Below, piece after piece: positions 34,696 to 43,359 of a stretch of DNA of 64,000 nucleotides (positions within the stretch are counted from its first letter, which is position 1; each line of letters starts with the position of its first letter). Both the position numbers and the translations under genes were made by a program. The stretch is from AWTP1-13 sp033764875 (GTDB taxonomy: Bacteria > Pseudomonadota > Alphaproteobacteria > Rhizobiales > Hyphomicrobiaceae). The DNA lies in NCBI GenBank assembly GCA_033764875.1, contig JANRIO010000059.1, forward strand, positions 1 to 64,000, in the 5' to 3' direction. The notes under the pieces were generated by a model, which saw only the letters and a program-made list of their open reading frames with translations, had not been told where the DNA came from and did not search any database.

Positions 34696-36429
34696 TTGAA
34701 TAACTTCACCGAACTCGGCCTCGCTGCGCCGATCCTCAAGGCGCTCGAGACGCTGGGCTATGTCACGCCCACGCCGATCCAGGCCCAGTCGATCCCGCCC
34801 GTCATGGCCGGCCGTGACCTTCTGGGCATCGCCCAGACCGGCACCGGCAAGACCGCTGCCTTCGCCCTACCCATCATCGATCGCCTGGCCCGCACCACCG
34901 GGCCGCGCAAGCCCGGCACTACCCGTGCGCTGATCCTGTCGCCGACGCGCGAGCTCGCCTCCCAGATCGCCGACAACATCCGCGAGTACGCCCGCAACAC
35001 GGGACTCACCGTAACCACGGTGTTCGGCGGTGTCGGCCATCGCCCGCAGATGCAGGCGCTCGCCCGCGGCGTCGACATCCTCGTCGCCACCCCCGGGCGC
35101 CTGCTCGACCACATGGGCGAGCGCAACGTCCGCTTCGACGCGACCGAGGTGTTCGTCCTCGACGAGGCCGACCAGATGCTGGATCTCGGCTTCCTGCCGG
35201 CCATCCGCCGCATCGTCGCCAACCTGCCCAAGGTGCGCCAGAACCTGTTCTTCTCGGCCACCATGCCGACCGACATCGGCAAGCTCGCGAGCGATCTCCT
35301 GAAGGATCCCGTGCGCGTCGCCGTGACGCCCGTGGCAACCACCGTCGAGCGCGTGACGCAGCGCGTCATCCACGTCGAGAGCCACAAGAAGAAGGCGCTG
35401 CTCGCCGAGCTGTTCGCCAACCCTGAGCTTGCCCGCACGCTGGTCTTCACCCGCACCAAGCGGGGCGCCGACCGGGTCGCGCGCTATCTCGAGGGCGCCG
35501 GCGTCGGCGTCGCCGCCATCCACGGCAACAAGAGCCAGGGCCAGCGCGAGAAGGCCCTCGAGGCCTTCAAGAGTGCCCGCATCCGCGCGCTCGTCGCCAC
35601 CGACATCGCCGCCCGCGGCATCGACGTGGACGACGTCAGCCACGTGGTGAACTACGAGCTGCCCGACGTGCCGGAGAGCTACGTGCACCGCATCGGCCGC
35701 ACGGCGCGTGCCGGCCGCAGCGGCATCGCCATCTCGTTCTGCGATCCCGAGGAGCGCGCCCAGCTTCGCGACATCGAGCGGCTGACGCGGCAGAGCATCG
35801 CCGCGGAGGACCGCCGCAACGACACCACCCTGGCGCGCGAGGAGAAGGGCCCGCGCGAGGCAGGCTCGGGCCGTCCCGAGGGTCAGCGGCAGGGCCGCGG
35901 CCAGGCGGGTCACCGCTCCGGCAGGCCCGGCGGCTCCAGGCACGGCCACAACGGCCGCCCGCAGGGATCATCCGGCCAGGGCCGGAACCCCGAGAGGCGC
36001 GAGCGCGATGCGGATCGGCGCCCCGCCCAGGCGGCGCCCCAGGCTGCCCAGTCGGCAGCGGCCGGCAGGCCCGACGCGCGCCCTGCCAACCGGCCGCATC
36101 ACCGGCCTGACCAGAGGCAGGATCGGCAGCAGGATCAGCGGCCCGCGCATCGCACCGAGCAGCGTCCTGAGCAGCGCTCCGAGCAGCGTCCCGACCATCG
36201 CCCCGACCGCCGCCCGGCCCCCGCCGGCCAACGCTCGGGTCCCCGCCCGGACGGCGGCGGCAAGCACCGGACGGAAGGCCGCGGGCATGGCAGCGATGCC
36301 AGCAGCGGTCATCAGCTTGCCAAGGTCTCGTTCTTGAAACCCTCGCGCTCCAAGGACGACCGCAGCGGCCCGCGCCGCAACGGCCAGCGCCAGGAGCGCC
36401 GTCATACGAGCGGAGCTGGCGCGCGCTAA
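34696..36429 (+). CDS. DEAD-box ATP-dependent RNA helicase (RhlE-like)
   Basis: A 577-residue RNA helicase. The core (residues 1-370) has every motif: Q motif FTELGL...PTPIQ, Walker A AQTGTGKT, PTRELASQI, VLDEADQMLD, SAT, and HRIGRTARAG. The tail from about residue 385 is a disordered, Arg/Gln/Gly/Pro-rich region of nearly 190 residues, with a period-four run (EQRP, EQRS, EQRP, DHRP, DRRP) near the middle. This tail likely binds RNA or drives condensation. The start is TTG at 34696; it gives the standard N terminus and no ATG is available. Roles in ribosome assembly or cold growth are known for the family. Confidence 0.93.
   Translation: MNNFTELGLAAPILKALETLGYVTPTPIQAQSIPPVMAGRDLLGIAQTGTGKTAAFALPIIDRLARTTGPRKPGTTRALILSPTRELASQIADNIREYARNTGLTVTTVFGGVGHRPQMQALARGVDILVATPGRLLDHMGERNVRFDATEVFVLDEADQMLDLGFLPAIRRIVANLPKVRQNLFFSATMPTDIGKLASDLLKDPVRVAVTPVATTVERVTQRVIHVESHKKKALLAELFANPELARTLVFTRTKRGADRVARYLEGAGVGVAAIHGNKSQGQREKALEAFKSARIRALVATDIAARGIDVDDVSHVVNYELPDVPESYVHRIGRTARAGRSGIAISFCDPEERAQLRDIERLTRQSIAAEDRRNDTTLAREEKGPREAGSGRPEGQRQGRGQAGHRSGRPGGSRHGHNGRPQGSSGQGRNPERRERDADRRPAQAAPQAAQSAAAGRPDARPANRPHHRPDQRQDRQQDQRPAHRTEQRPEQRSEQRPDHRPDRRPAPAGQRSGPRPDGGGKHRTEGRGHGSDASSGHQLAKVSFLKPSRSKDDRSGPRRNGQRQERRHTSGAGAR
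36148..36232 (+). repeat. 12-nt-period coding repeat in the helicase tail
   Basis: Near-repeats of GAGCAGCGTCC/GAGCAGCGCTCC/GACCATCGCCCC encode tetrapeptides of the form D/E-x-R-P/S. They lie in the disordered C-terminal tail of the DEAD-box helicase and are a likely site of length variation between strains. Confidence 0.6.
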
Positions 36430-36595
36430 CGTCGCGCCCGTTCTCGTGCGGGGGATCCGGGCACATATACCTCGGATAGCCCGCCCCCAACACGCGTCAC
36501 GCAAGACCGGCCGCAGGCCTCGCGCCTGCGGCGCCTGGGCCGTTCCGCCCACCCCTGGCCTCGCTGACGGTTAGTAGAACTGAGGAACAGGAAAG

Positions 36596-36814
36596 ATGGC
36601 AAGGAAGCCCACCGCGAAATCCGAGTTCGTCCTCTTCAACGTCCTCTACGAGGACGGCTCGCTCACCTCCAACCGCAAGGTGCCCAGCGCCGCCGTCGGC
36701 ACGCTCGACGGCGACGCGCCGATCCGCGAGGTCATCGAGCAGCAGGATCGCGAGATCGCCGAGCGCTCCGGCCGCCCGCGCGGTCCTATCAAGACCATCA
36801 CCAGGGCGGGCTGA
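36596..36814 (+). CDS. Small conserved hypothetical protein
   Basis: A 72-residue protein, beginning MARKPTAKSEFVLFNVLYED and continuing with TSNRKVPSAAVG, then EVIEQQDREIAERSGRPRG and IKTITRAG. I recall similar short proteins in other Rhizobiales, without assigned function. The ribosome binding site AGGAAAG is good. It is mixed alpha/beta by eye, with no signal or membrane segment, so it is cytoplasmic. Only 4 nt separate it from the YkgJ gene, so the two are co-transcribed with the DUF6481 gene. Confidence 0.8.
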   Translation: MARKPTAKSEFVLFNVLYEDGSLTSNRKVPSAAVGTLDGDAPIREVIEQQDREIAERSGRPRGPIKTITRAG

Positions 36815-36818
36815 GGAT

Positions 36819-37187
36819 ATGGCCGGCAGCGCAGACATGGGCGGCGGGAGCGGTGGCGACGTTTGCCAGCGCTGCGGCGCCTGCTGCGCCTTCAGCCGGT
36901 CCTGGCCGCGTTTCAGCCTCGAGACCGAGGCCGAGATCGCAGCGATCCCCGACGCCCTTGTTGCCGACAATTTGGGCGGCATGCGCTGCGACGGCGAGCG
37001 CTGTCTCGCCCTCGACGGCCGCATCGGCGAGGCCACCCGCTGTACCATCTATGCCATTCGTCCCCAGGTATGCCGCAGTTGCATGCCCGGTGATGATGCA
37101 TGTGTGATGGCGCGAACGCATTTCAGGCTTTATGAGATGCCGCACCATCCCACCCACCCCGATCCAGGTTCCCGAGAAAGGTTGTAA
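36819..37187 (+). CDS. YkgJ family cysteine cluster protein
   Basis: A 122-residue protein of the YkgJ/CxxCxxCC family, predicted to bind zinc or an iron-sulfur cluster. Metal ligands are VCQRCGACCAFSRSW at the N terminus, MRCDGERCLALDG in the middle, and CTIYAIRPQVCRSCMPGDD, giving about nine cysteines. The last 20 residues are not conserved. The ATG at 36819 lies 4 nt after the upstream stop; M7 is another possible start. The product would be cytoplasmic; the function of the family is not settled. Confidence 0.9.
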   Translation: MAGSADMGGGSGGDVCQRCGACCAFSRSWPRFSLETEAEIAAIPDALVADNLGGMRCDGERCLALDGRIGEATRCTIYAIRPQVCRSCMPGDDACVMARTHFRLYEMPHHPTHPDPGSRERL

Positions 37188-37197
37188 GAGACGTCGA

Positions 37198-37566
37198 ATG
37201 AAAGGCTTTAAAGGTCAGAACTTTGCAGATCGTCTGAGCAGCTCCCAGTCAAGCCGCCAAGCCGCCCTCGAACGCCTCAAGCCGAAGCTTGATCCCAACA
37301 ACCCGCACCTCATCGAGCGGCGTGCGGAGCGGTTGGCCATTGCCGAGGCCCGAGTCGCGCGCGCCCAGGCGCGCGAGGAGGCCCGTCTTGCGGAGTTGAA
37401 GCGGGCCGAGGAGGAGCGCATCGCGCGCGAGGCAGCGGAAGCCGCCGAGCGCGAGGCGCAGCGTGTCCGCGAGGCCCAGGAGCAGGAGCTGCTGCGCCTG
37501 GCCCAGAAGGCTGCGCGCGACGCCCGCTACGCCGCCCGCAAGGCCCGCGGCAAGAAACGCAGCTGA
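37198..37566 (+). CDS. DUF6481 coiled-coil protein
   Basis: A 122-residue, highly charged helical protein. It starts MKGFKGQNFADRLSSSQSSR, the DUF6481 N-terminal pattern, and continues as one long Arg/Glu/Ala coiled coil (about residues 25-110), with heptad-like runs such as RAERLAIAEARVARAQAREE and EEERIAREAAEAAEREAQRV, ending in a basic RDARYAARKARGKKRS. The basic tail might touch nucleic acid; this is inference. It is 10 nt downstream of the YkgJ gene, the third gene of a small operon. A hairpin overlaps its stop codon. Confidence 0.87.
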   Translation: MKGFKGQNFADRLSSSQSSRQAALERLKPKLDPNNPHLIERRAERLAIAEARVARAQAREEARLAELKRAEEERIAREAAEAAEREAQRVREAQEQELLRLAQKAARDARYAARKARGKKRS

Positions 37567-37582
37567 CGGCCCGCCGGCCGTC
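37565..37582. terminator. Hairpin at the end of the DUF6481 operon
   Basis: GACGGCC, loop CGCC, GGCCGTC: a perfect 7-bp stem overlapping the last bases of the DUF6481 stop codon. No T-run follows. Confidence 0.4.
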
Positions 37583-37711
37583 GACCACAGCCCGCTGGCG
37601 CAGAAATTGCTGGTGCGCTCGTGTGAATGAGCGAGCCTGGATCCGGCCATGCGCCGGGTCCGGGCGCATGTAGTTGCAGGCGCGACGGCCTCGCGCAGCC
37701 GGAGGCGCAGG

Positions 37712-38920
37712 ATGGCGGAGTCCGAGACGACCCATGCCGAGCCCGCGGGCCCCGGCAGCTATGCCAAGAACAAGCGTCTCATCGGACACCTGAGCCTGAT
37801 GGGCTTTGCGACGGCGCTCGCCGCTCGCGCCGTGGACCCCATCGTCCCGCCCATCGCCTCGAGCCTCGCCACGGATGTCGACAAGGTCGCCCTGCTGTCG
37901 ACGGCCTTCGCGCTGCCCTTCGCCTTCGTCCAGCCCGTGCTCGGGCCGCTCGCCGATTCGGTCGGCAAGATCCGCACCATGATGGTGTGCGTCCTCGTCA
38001 TCATGCTGTCGTCCTTCGTCTGCGCCGTCGCCACCTCCTACTGGGTTCTGGTCGTCGCGCGCATCGTCGGCGGCATGGCGAGCGGCGGCATCTTTCCCGT
38101 CGGCATGGCCATCGTCGGCGACCTTGTGCCCGTCAACGAGCGCCAGATCGCGCTGAGCCGCTGGCTCGCCATCGTCATTGCCGGCAACCTGCTGGGCGCC
38201 GCCCTCGCCGGCATCATCGGCGACGCCGCCGGCTGGCGGGCCGTGTTCCTGGCCGTCGGGCTGTGCTGCGCCCTCTCGTTCGTCAATGGGCTCCTTCACC
38301 TGCGCGCGGCTGCCGACGTGCCGCGCAAGGTCTTCAGCCTGCGCGCGATCCCCTCCAGCTATCTTGCCGTCGTCGCCAACCCCCGCGCCAAGTTCTGCTT
38401 TCTCGCGGTGTTCCTGGAGGGCGTCGCCGTTTTCGGCCTGTTTCCCTACATCTCCGTGCTTCTGATGCACGCGGGCGAGCCCCGCGCCGCCATCGCCGGC
38501 CTGGTCATCGCCGGCTTCTCCATCGGCGGCCTCGCCTATTCCATGACGGTCGCCTCGTTCATGCGTCACCTGACCCAGCCGCAGATGATGCTGACCGGCG
38601 CCTTCATGGCGGCCTTCGGCTTCGTCATCGTCTCGTTCGATCCCTCCTGGCTCGTGCAGTTCGCCGCCATGTTGCTGGTCGGCATGGGGTTCTATCTCCT
38701 CCACGCCTGCATTCAGGTCGAGGCGACGGAGCTGCTTCCGTCCGCCCGCGGCACCGCCATCTCCATGCATTCGCTGTTCTTCTTCATCGGCATCGCCACC
38801 GGCCCCGTTGTCTACGGTGTGGCCTTCGCCCAGCTCGGATCCGCGCTGGCCGTCCTTGCCGGCGCCGCCCTGGTCGTCGGCATCGGGCTCTTGTGCACCC
38901 GCACCTTGGCGCGCCGCTGA
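37712..38920 (+). CDS. MFS transporter, first gene of the CoA-ligase/aldehyde dehydrogenase cluster
   Basis: A 402-residue major facilitator carrier with 12 membrane helices. The motif A region is VLGPLADSVGKIRTMM after helix 2, and motif B-like VVARIVGGMASGGIFPVGMA follows. Other signatures are GNLLGAALAGIIGDAAGWR and the loop before helix 7 with NPRAKFCFL. GGAGG lies 6 nt before the ATG at 37712. The gene lies 157 nt upstream of the acylating aldehyde dehydrogenase and SucCD-like genes on the same strand, so its substrate may be the carboxylate they metabolise. Sugar-efflux (AraJ-like) or anion carriers are alternatives. Confidence 0.85.
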   Translation: MAESETTHAEPAGPGSYAKNKRLIGHLSLMGFATALAARAVDPIVPPIASSLATDVDKVALLSTAFALPFAFVQPVLGPLADSVGKIRTMMVCVLVIMLSSFVCAVATSYWVLVVARIVGGMASGGIFPVGMAIVGDLVPVNERQIALSRWLAIVIAGNLLGAALAGIIGDAAGWRAVFLAVGLCCALSFVNGLLHLRAAADVPRKVFSLRAIPSSYLAVVANPRAKFCFLAVFLEGVAVFGLFPYISVLLMHAGEPRAAIAGLVIAGFSIGGLAYSMTVASFMRHLTQPQMMLTGAFMAAFGFVIVSFDPSWLVQFAAMLLVGMGFYLLHACIQVEATELLPSARGTAISMHSLFFFIGIATGPVVYGVAFAQLGSALAVLAGAALVVGIGLLCTRTLARR

Positions 38921-39077
38921 TCAGCCCGTCGGCGCGGGACGCAGCTGTTTTGCCGGCAGCCGCCGTTGACAAGCCGGCGCGGCAGGGGACACTCCTGGCC
39001 TCGAACGCGCGCTTCGCCATGATCCTGTCGCCGGCATCGGCGTCCATGACCCAAAGCGCGCCAACAGGAGATGCCGC

Positions 39078-40523
39078 ATGGCAGACGCGACAGCCGCCGC
39101 CAAGCCCAAGCCTGCCGCTCCCGTCGACGATGTCGTCGCCCCGCTTCTGGCCCGGGCCAGGACGGCCATGGCCGTCTACGCGCGCGAGATCGAGGCCAAG
39201 GGCCAGGCCCGCATCGACGAGGCCGTGACCGCGCTCGCCTGGTCCATCTACAAGCCCGAGAATGCGCGCCGCCTCGCCGAGATCGCCGTCGAGGTGACGG
39301 GCATCGGCGAGGTCGAGAGCAAGGTCATCAAGAACACACGCAAGACCTTCGGCACCCTGCGCGACCTGCTGCGTGTGAAGTCGACGGGCATCATCGAGGA
39401 GATTCCGGAGAAGGGCATCGTCAAGTGGGCCAAGCCCGTGGGCGTCGTCGGCGCCGTGACGCCCTCGACCAACCCCTCGGCCACCCCCGTCAACAAGGCC
39501 ATGATGGCGCTCAAGGGCGGCAATGCCATCATCATTGCCCCGCCGCCGACGGCCTGGGCCGCCACCAACCCCACCGTCGACGGCATGCGCGCCGAGCTGA
39601 AGAGGATCGGCCTGCCGGAGGACCTGGTGCAGATCCTGCCCGCCCCCGTGACGCGGGAGGCGACAACCCGGCTGATGGAGCTGTCCGACCTCGTCGTCGT
39701 CACCGGCAGCCAGGTCAACGTCAAGCAGGCCTACAAGTCGGGCAAGCCGGCGCTCGGCGTCGGCCTCGGCAACGCGCCGGTGATCATCGATGCCTCCGCC
39801 GACCTCGCCGGCGCGGCCCGCCTCATCATGCTGTCGAAGACCTTCGACCACGCCACCTCGTGCTCCTCGGAGAATGCCGTCGTCATCCTCGACAAGGTCT
39901 ACGATGCGGCCATCCGGGCCCTCGAGGCCGAGGGCGGCTACATGGCGACGCCTGCCGAGCGCACCCGCATCGTCGAGCGGCTGTGGCTGGACGGCAAGCT
40001 CAACCGCGCCGTCATCGCGCAGGGCCCCGAGGCCCTCGTCGACGTCTTCGAGCTGTCACCGAAGGCGAAGGGCTGCAAGTTCGTGCTCGTCGAGGAGACC
40101 GGCACCGGCAAGGCCTATCCGCTCTCGGGCGAGAAGCTCTCCCTCGTCCTCACGGTCTATCGCGCGCGCGACTTCCAGGACGCCAAGCGCATCGTCCGCG
40201 ACATTCTCGAGTACCAGGGCAAGGGCCACTCCTGCGGCATCCACACGGCCGATCCGGAGCACGCGCGCGAGCTGGCCCGCGACATCGACGTGGTCCGCGT
40301 CCTCGTCAACCAGGCTCACACCTTCGGCAACGGCGGCGGCTTCGACAACGGCCTGCCCTTCACGCTGTCGATGGGCTGCGGTACCTGGCAGGCCAACTCT
40401 CTGTCCGAGAATCTCAACTGGCGCTGCTTCGTCAACATCACGCATCTCGTGACGACCATCCCCGAGGACAAGCCGAGCGAGGAGGCCCTGTTCGGCCCCT
40501 ACTGGGCCAAGTACGGCAAGTAG
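39078..40523 (+). CDS. Acylating aldehyde dehydrogenase (sulfoacetaldehyde dehydrogenase SauS-like)
   Basis: A 481-residue CoA-acylating aldehyde dehydrogenase of the EutE/AdhE-N/SauS group. It would convert an acyl-CoA to the aldehyde (or the reverse) with NAD(P)H. The cofactor-binding part includes VGVVGAVTPSTNPSATPVNK and GGNAIIIAPPPTAW. The catalytic Cys lies in KTFDHATSCSSENAVVI near residue 255. GKGHSCGIHTADPEHA and HTFGNGGGFDNGLPFTLSMG are typical of this subgroup, which lacks the general-base Glu of ordinary ALDHs. The ATG at 39078 follows CAGGAGATGCCGC. The next two genes encode a SucCD-like CoA ligase, which fits a ligase-plus-reductase pathway. The substrate is not proven. Confidence 0.85.
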   Translation: MADATAAAKPKPAAPVDDVVAPLLARARTAMAVYAREIEAKGQARIDEAVTALAWSIYKPENARRLAEIAVEVTGIGEVESKVIKNTRKTFGTLRDLLRVKSTGIIEEIPEKGIVKWAKPVGVVGAVTPSTNPSATPVNKAMMALKGGNAIIIAPPPTAWAATNPTVDGMRAELKRIGLPEDLVQILPAPVTREATTRLMELSDLVVVTGSQVNVKQAYKSGKPALGVGLGNAPVIIDASADLAGAARLIMLSKTFDHATSCSSENAVVILDKVYDAAIRALEAEGGYMATPAERTRIVERLWLDGKLNRAVIAQGPEALVDVFELSPKAKGCKFVLVEETGTGKAYPLSGEKLSLVLTVYRARDFQDAKRIVRDILEYQGKGHSCGIHTADPEHARELARDIDVVRVLVNQAHTFGNGGGFDNGLPFTLSMGCGTWQANSLSENLNWRCFVNITHLVTTIPEDKPSEEALFGPYWAKYGK

Positions 40524-40568
40524 GCCCGGCCCCGGACCGGTCCTCAGGAAGCCCAGGAGCGCCCGATC

Positions 40569-41702
40569 GTGAACTTCGAGGAGCATGCGGCCAAGCCCCT
40601 GCTGCGCGCCGTCGGCATCGAGACGCCGGCCGGCCGCTTGGCCACAACGGCCGACGAGGCTGCCGCCGCCGCGGCGGCCATCGGCCCCTGCGTTGTGAAG
40701 GCGCAGGTGCCGACCGGCAAGCGCGGCAAGGCCGGCGGCATCAGGCTCGCGGGCGATGCCGACGAGGCCCGCCGCCACGCAGCAGACATCCTGCGCCTCA
40801 GCATCGCCGACTATCCCGTCACGCGCGTGCTGGTGGAGGCGCAGGTGCCGATCGCGCACGAGATGTACGCCGCCGTCCTCAACGATCCGGCGAGCAAGGG
40901 GCCGCTCCTGCTGTTCTCGGCCGAGGGCGGCATGGACGTCGAGGAGATTGCCGCCACCCGCCCCCACGCCCTGATCCGCGTGCCCGTCGACATTCGCAAG
41001 GGTCTGCAGCCGGCCGTGCTCGAGGCCGCACTGCCGCCCGCCTTGCCCTGCGATCGCGGCGCTCTCGTCGACCTGCTCACACGGCTCTATGCCGCCTACG
41101 CCGAGAACGACGCCGAGCTGATCGAGATCAACCCGCTCGTCGTCACCGCCGACGGAAGGCTCCTCGCGCTCGACTGCAAGCTCACCCTCGACGACAGCGC
41201 CGTGCCCCGCCGGCAGGCGCTCAGCCTTTCCGGCACGCCCGACAGGCTGACGGCGCTCGAGACGCGCGCCGGCGCGCTCGGCCTCAAGTTCATCGAGCTC
41301 GACGGTGCCGTCGGCGTCCTCGCCAACGGCGCCGGCCTCACCATGACCACCATGGATGCCATCCGCCACTACGGCGGCGCGCCGGCCAATTTCATGGAGA
41401 TCGGCGGCGAGAGCTACACCAAGGCCAAGCCCGCCCTCGAGATCGTGCTCGCCAACCCGAATGTGCGGTGCCTGCTCGTCAATTTCTGCGGCGCCTTCGC
41501 CCGCACGGACGTGATGGCCGGCGGCGTCATCGACGCGTGGCTCGCCCTCAAGCCCTCGGTACCGGTGTTCTTCACCATCCACGGCACCGGCGAGGACGAG
41601 GCCGTCGCCATGGTCAGGGAGCGCCTGGGCATCGAGCCCTTCGACCTGATGGACGATGCGGTGAAGGCGGCCGTGGCTGCCGCGAGCGGAGCCCGGCCAT
41701 GA
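40569..41702 (+). CDS. SucC-like ADP-forming CoA ligase, beta (ATP-grasp) subunit
   Basis: A 377-residue ATP-grasp subunit related to succinyl-CoA and malyl-CoA synthetase beta chains. It begins MNFEEHAAKPLLRAVGIETP and carries VVKAQVPTGKRGKAGGIRLA (nucleotide and Mg contact), ELIEINPLVVTADGRLLALD (metal-binding ENPL-type block), GAGLTMTTMDAIRHYGG and PANFMEIGGES. The start is GTG at 40569. It overlaps the alpha subunit gene as ATGA. Canonical sucC normally sits beside mdh/sucAB, which are absent here, so this is probably a specialised paralogue acting on another carboxylate. Confidence 0.88.
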   Translation: MNFEEHAAKPLLRAVGIETPAGRLATTADEAAAAAAAIGPCVVKAQVPTGKRGKAGGIRLAGDADEARRHAADILRLSIADYPVTRVLVEAQVPIAHEMYAAVLNDPASKGPLLLFSAEGGMDVEEIAATRPHALIRVPVDIRKGLQPAVLEAALPPALPCDRGALVDLLTRLYAAYAENDAELIEINPLVVTADGRLLALDCKLTLDDSAVPRRQALSLSGTPDRLTALETRAGALGLKFIELDGAVGVLANGAGLTMTTMDAIRHYGGAPANFMEIGGESYTKAKPALEIVLANPNVRCLLVNFCGAFARTDVMAGGVIDAWLALKPSVPVFFTIHGTGEDEAVAMVRERLGIEPFDLMDDAVKAAVAAASGARP

Positions 41703-42571
41703 TCATCAGGCGCAGCGAGACGGTGCTCGTGCAGGGCATCACCGGCAAGCAGGGCACCTTCTGGTCCGAGCGCATGCGCGACTACGGCACCCGCATCATC
41801 GGCGGCGTCAACCCCAAGCGCGCGGGCGAGACCCACCTCGATCTTCCCGTATGGGCGACGGCGCGCGCGGCGGCCAAGGAGACCAACGTCGACGTCGCCG
41901 TCATGTTTATCCCGCCCATGGGCGTCAAGGAGGCGGCGCTCGACGCCATCGACGCCGGCATCGGCAAGATCGTCTGCCTCACCGAGCACGTGCCCGTGCA
42001 TGACACCATGTACGTGCTCGCCGCCGCGCGCGAGCGCGGTGCCCGCCTCATCGGGCCCAACACGGCCGGCGTGGTGACCGTCGACGAGTGCTTCGTCGGC
42101 TTCATGCCGGCCTTCAACCCCCGCGTCTTCCGCAAGGGCTCCGTCGGCGTCGTCTCCCGCTCGGGCTCCCTCGGCACGCTCCTGTGCCTCAACCTGGTGC
42201 AGGCGGGCCTCGGCGTCAGCGCCTTCGTCGGCATCGGTGGCGACCCCATCATCGGCACCACCACCAGGGACGCGCTGATGTCGCTCGACGCTGATCCGGA
42301 CACGGCCGCCGTTGCCCTCGTCGGCGAGATCGGCGGCGCCATGGAGGAGGAGGCGGCCGAGTACGCGCGGACCATGACGAAGCCCGTCGCCGCCTTCATC
42401 GCCGGCGCGGCTTCCCCGCCCGGCAAGAAGATGGGTCATGCCGGTGCCATCGTCATGGGCGACAAGGGCAGCTACGCCGGCAAGCGGGCGGCGCTCGAGG
42501 CTGCAGGCGTGCGCGTCTGTGCCACGCCCAGCGCCGTCGCAGATGATTTGCGCCAGCGGCTGGCCCGTTGA
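41699..42571 (+). CDS. SucD-like ADP-forming CoA ligase, alpha subunit
   Basis: A 290-residue alpha subunit. The CoA-binding domain begins VLVQGITGKQGTFWSERMRD; the active-site phosphohistidine is expected in ASPPGKKMGHAGAIV (Gly-His). RLIGPNTAGVV and GVVSRSGSLG are family signatures, and GGDPIIGTTTRDAL matches the substrate region. Succinyl-CoA synthetases usually have GGDPVNGT there; the isoleucine-isoleucine change suggests a different substrate pocket. The ATG at 41699 overlaps the beta subunit stop (ATGA). It forms a two-subunit enzyme with the preceding gene. Confidence 0.9.
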   Translation: MIIRRSETVLVQGITGKQGTFWSERMRDYGTRIIGGVNPKRAGETHLDLPVWATARAAAKETNVDVAVMFIPPMGVKEAALDAIDAGIGKIVCLTEHVPVHDTMYVLAAARERGARLIGPNTAGVVTVDECFVGFMPAFNPRVFRKGSVGVVSRSGSLGTLLCLNLVQAGLGVSAFVGIGGDPIIGTTTRDALMSLDADPDTAAVALVGEIGGAMEEEAAEYARTMTKPVAAFIAGAASPPGKKMGHAGAIVMGDKGSYAGKRAALEAAGVRVCATPSAVADDLRQRLAR

Positions 42572-42640
42572 CGTCGCCTGTCACGGCTCCCTGCACTATG
42601 CTGCGGCAGGTGAAAACATCGCCGCGGAGGTAAAGCCGGC

Positions 42641-43258
42641 ATGATCAAGGTCTACGGGCGCGCCAACTCGATCAACGTGCGCAGGGTGCTGTGGATGCTC
42701 GACGAGGTCGGCGAGCCCTTCCAGCGCGAGGATTGGGGGCGCGGCTATCGCCCGACCGACGACCCCGTCTTCCAGGCCATCAACCCGGTCGGCGTCGTCC
42801 CCGTCATCGACGACGGCGATTTCCGCCTGCGCGAGAGCAACTCCATCGTCCGCTACCTCGCCCGCAAGCACAATCGGCTCGATCTCTACCCCGACGACCT
42901 GCGCACGCGCGCGCGCATCGAGAGCTTCATGGACTGGTCCTCGACCGATTTCGCCCGCGGCATGACGCCGGTGTTCCACTCCCTCGTCGTCAAGAATCCG
43001 GCCTACGCCGGTCAGGTCGAGTCCGGCGCGCAGGAATGGGCGCGGCAGATGGGCGTGCTGGACGCGCACCTTCGCGCCGGCGGCCCGCATGTGATGGGCG
43101 ACAGCTTCACCATCGCCGACATCCCCGTTGGCCTCGTCGTCAACCGCTGGTATGGCATCGACTTCCCGAAGCCGGAATTTGCTGCAGTTGCTGCCTACTA
43201 TGAGCAATTGTCGCAGCGGCCCGCCTACCGGACGCATGGCCGCAACGGCGCGCCTTGA
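42641..43258 (+). CDS. Glutathione S-transferase family protein
   Basis: A 205-residue GST. The thioredoxin-like N domain starts MIKVYGRANSINVRRVLWML, with Ser/Asn of the SIN stretch in the catalytic position, and NPVGVVPVIDDGDFRLRESN containing the cis-Pro and the ES(N/A) glutathione contact. The helical C domain includes FTIADIPVGLVVNRWY (N-capping box). GGAGGT 9 nt upstream supports the ATG. It lies 69 nt after the SucD-like gene on the same strand and could belong to that operon, but a glutathione role in the pathway is speculative. Confidence 0.92.
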   Translation: MIKVYGRANSINVRRVLWMLDEVGEPFQREDWGRGYRPTDDPVFQAINPVGVVPVIDDGDFRLRESNSIVRYLARKHNRLDLYPDDLRTRARIESFMDWSSTDFARGMTPVFHSLVVKNPAYAGQVESGAQEWARQMGVLDAHLRAGGPHVMGDSFTIADIPVGLVVNRWYGIDFPKPEFAAVAAYYEQLSQRPAYRTHGRNGAP

Positions 43259-43359
43259 CCTGCAGCCGGGCCCCGCCGACAGTCGTTTCGATCGGCTGCC
43301 GCGCGGCCCCGGGACGAGATCCTCGGACGATGCCACCGGCGCGAATGGTGACACCCAAG

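Noticed and set aside
36148..36232. CRISPR-like short repeats
   Set aside because: They are 12-nt coding repeats in a protein tail, with no spacers and no cas genes.
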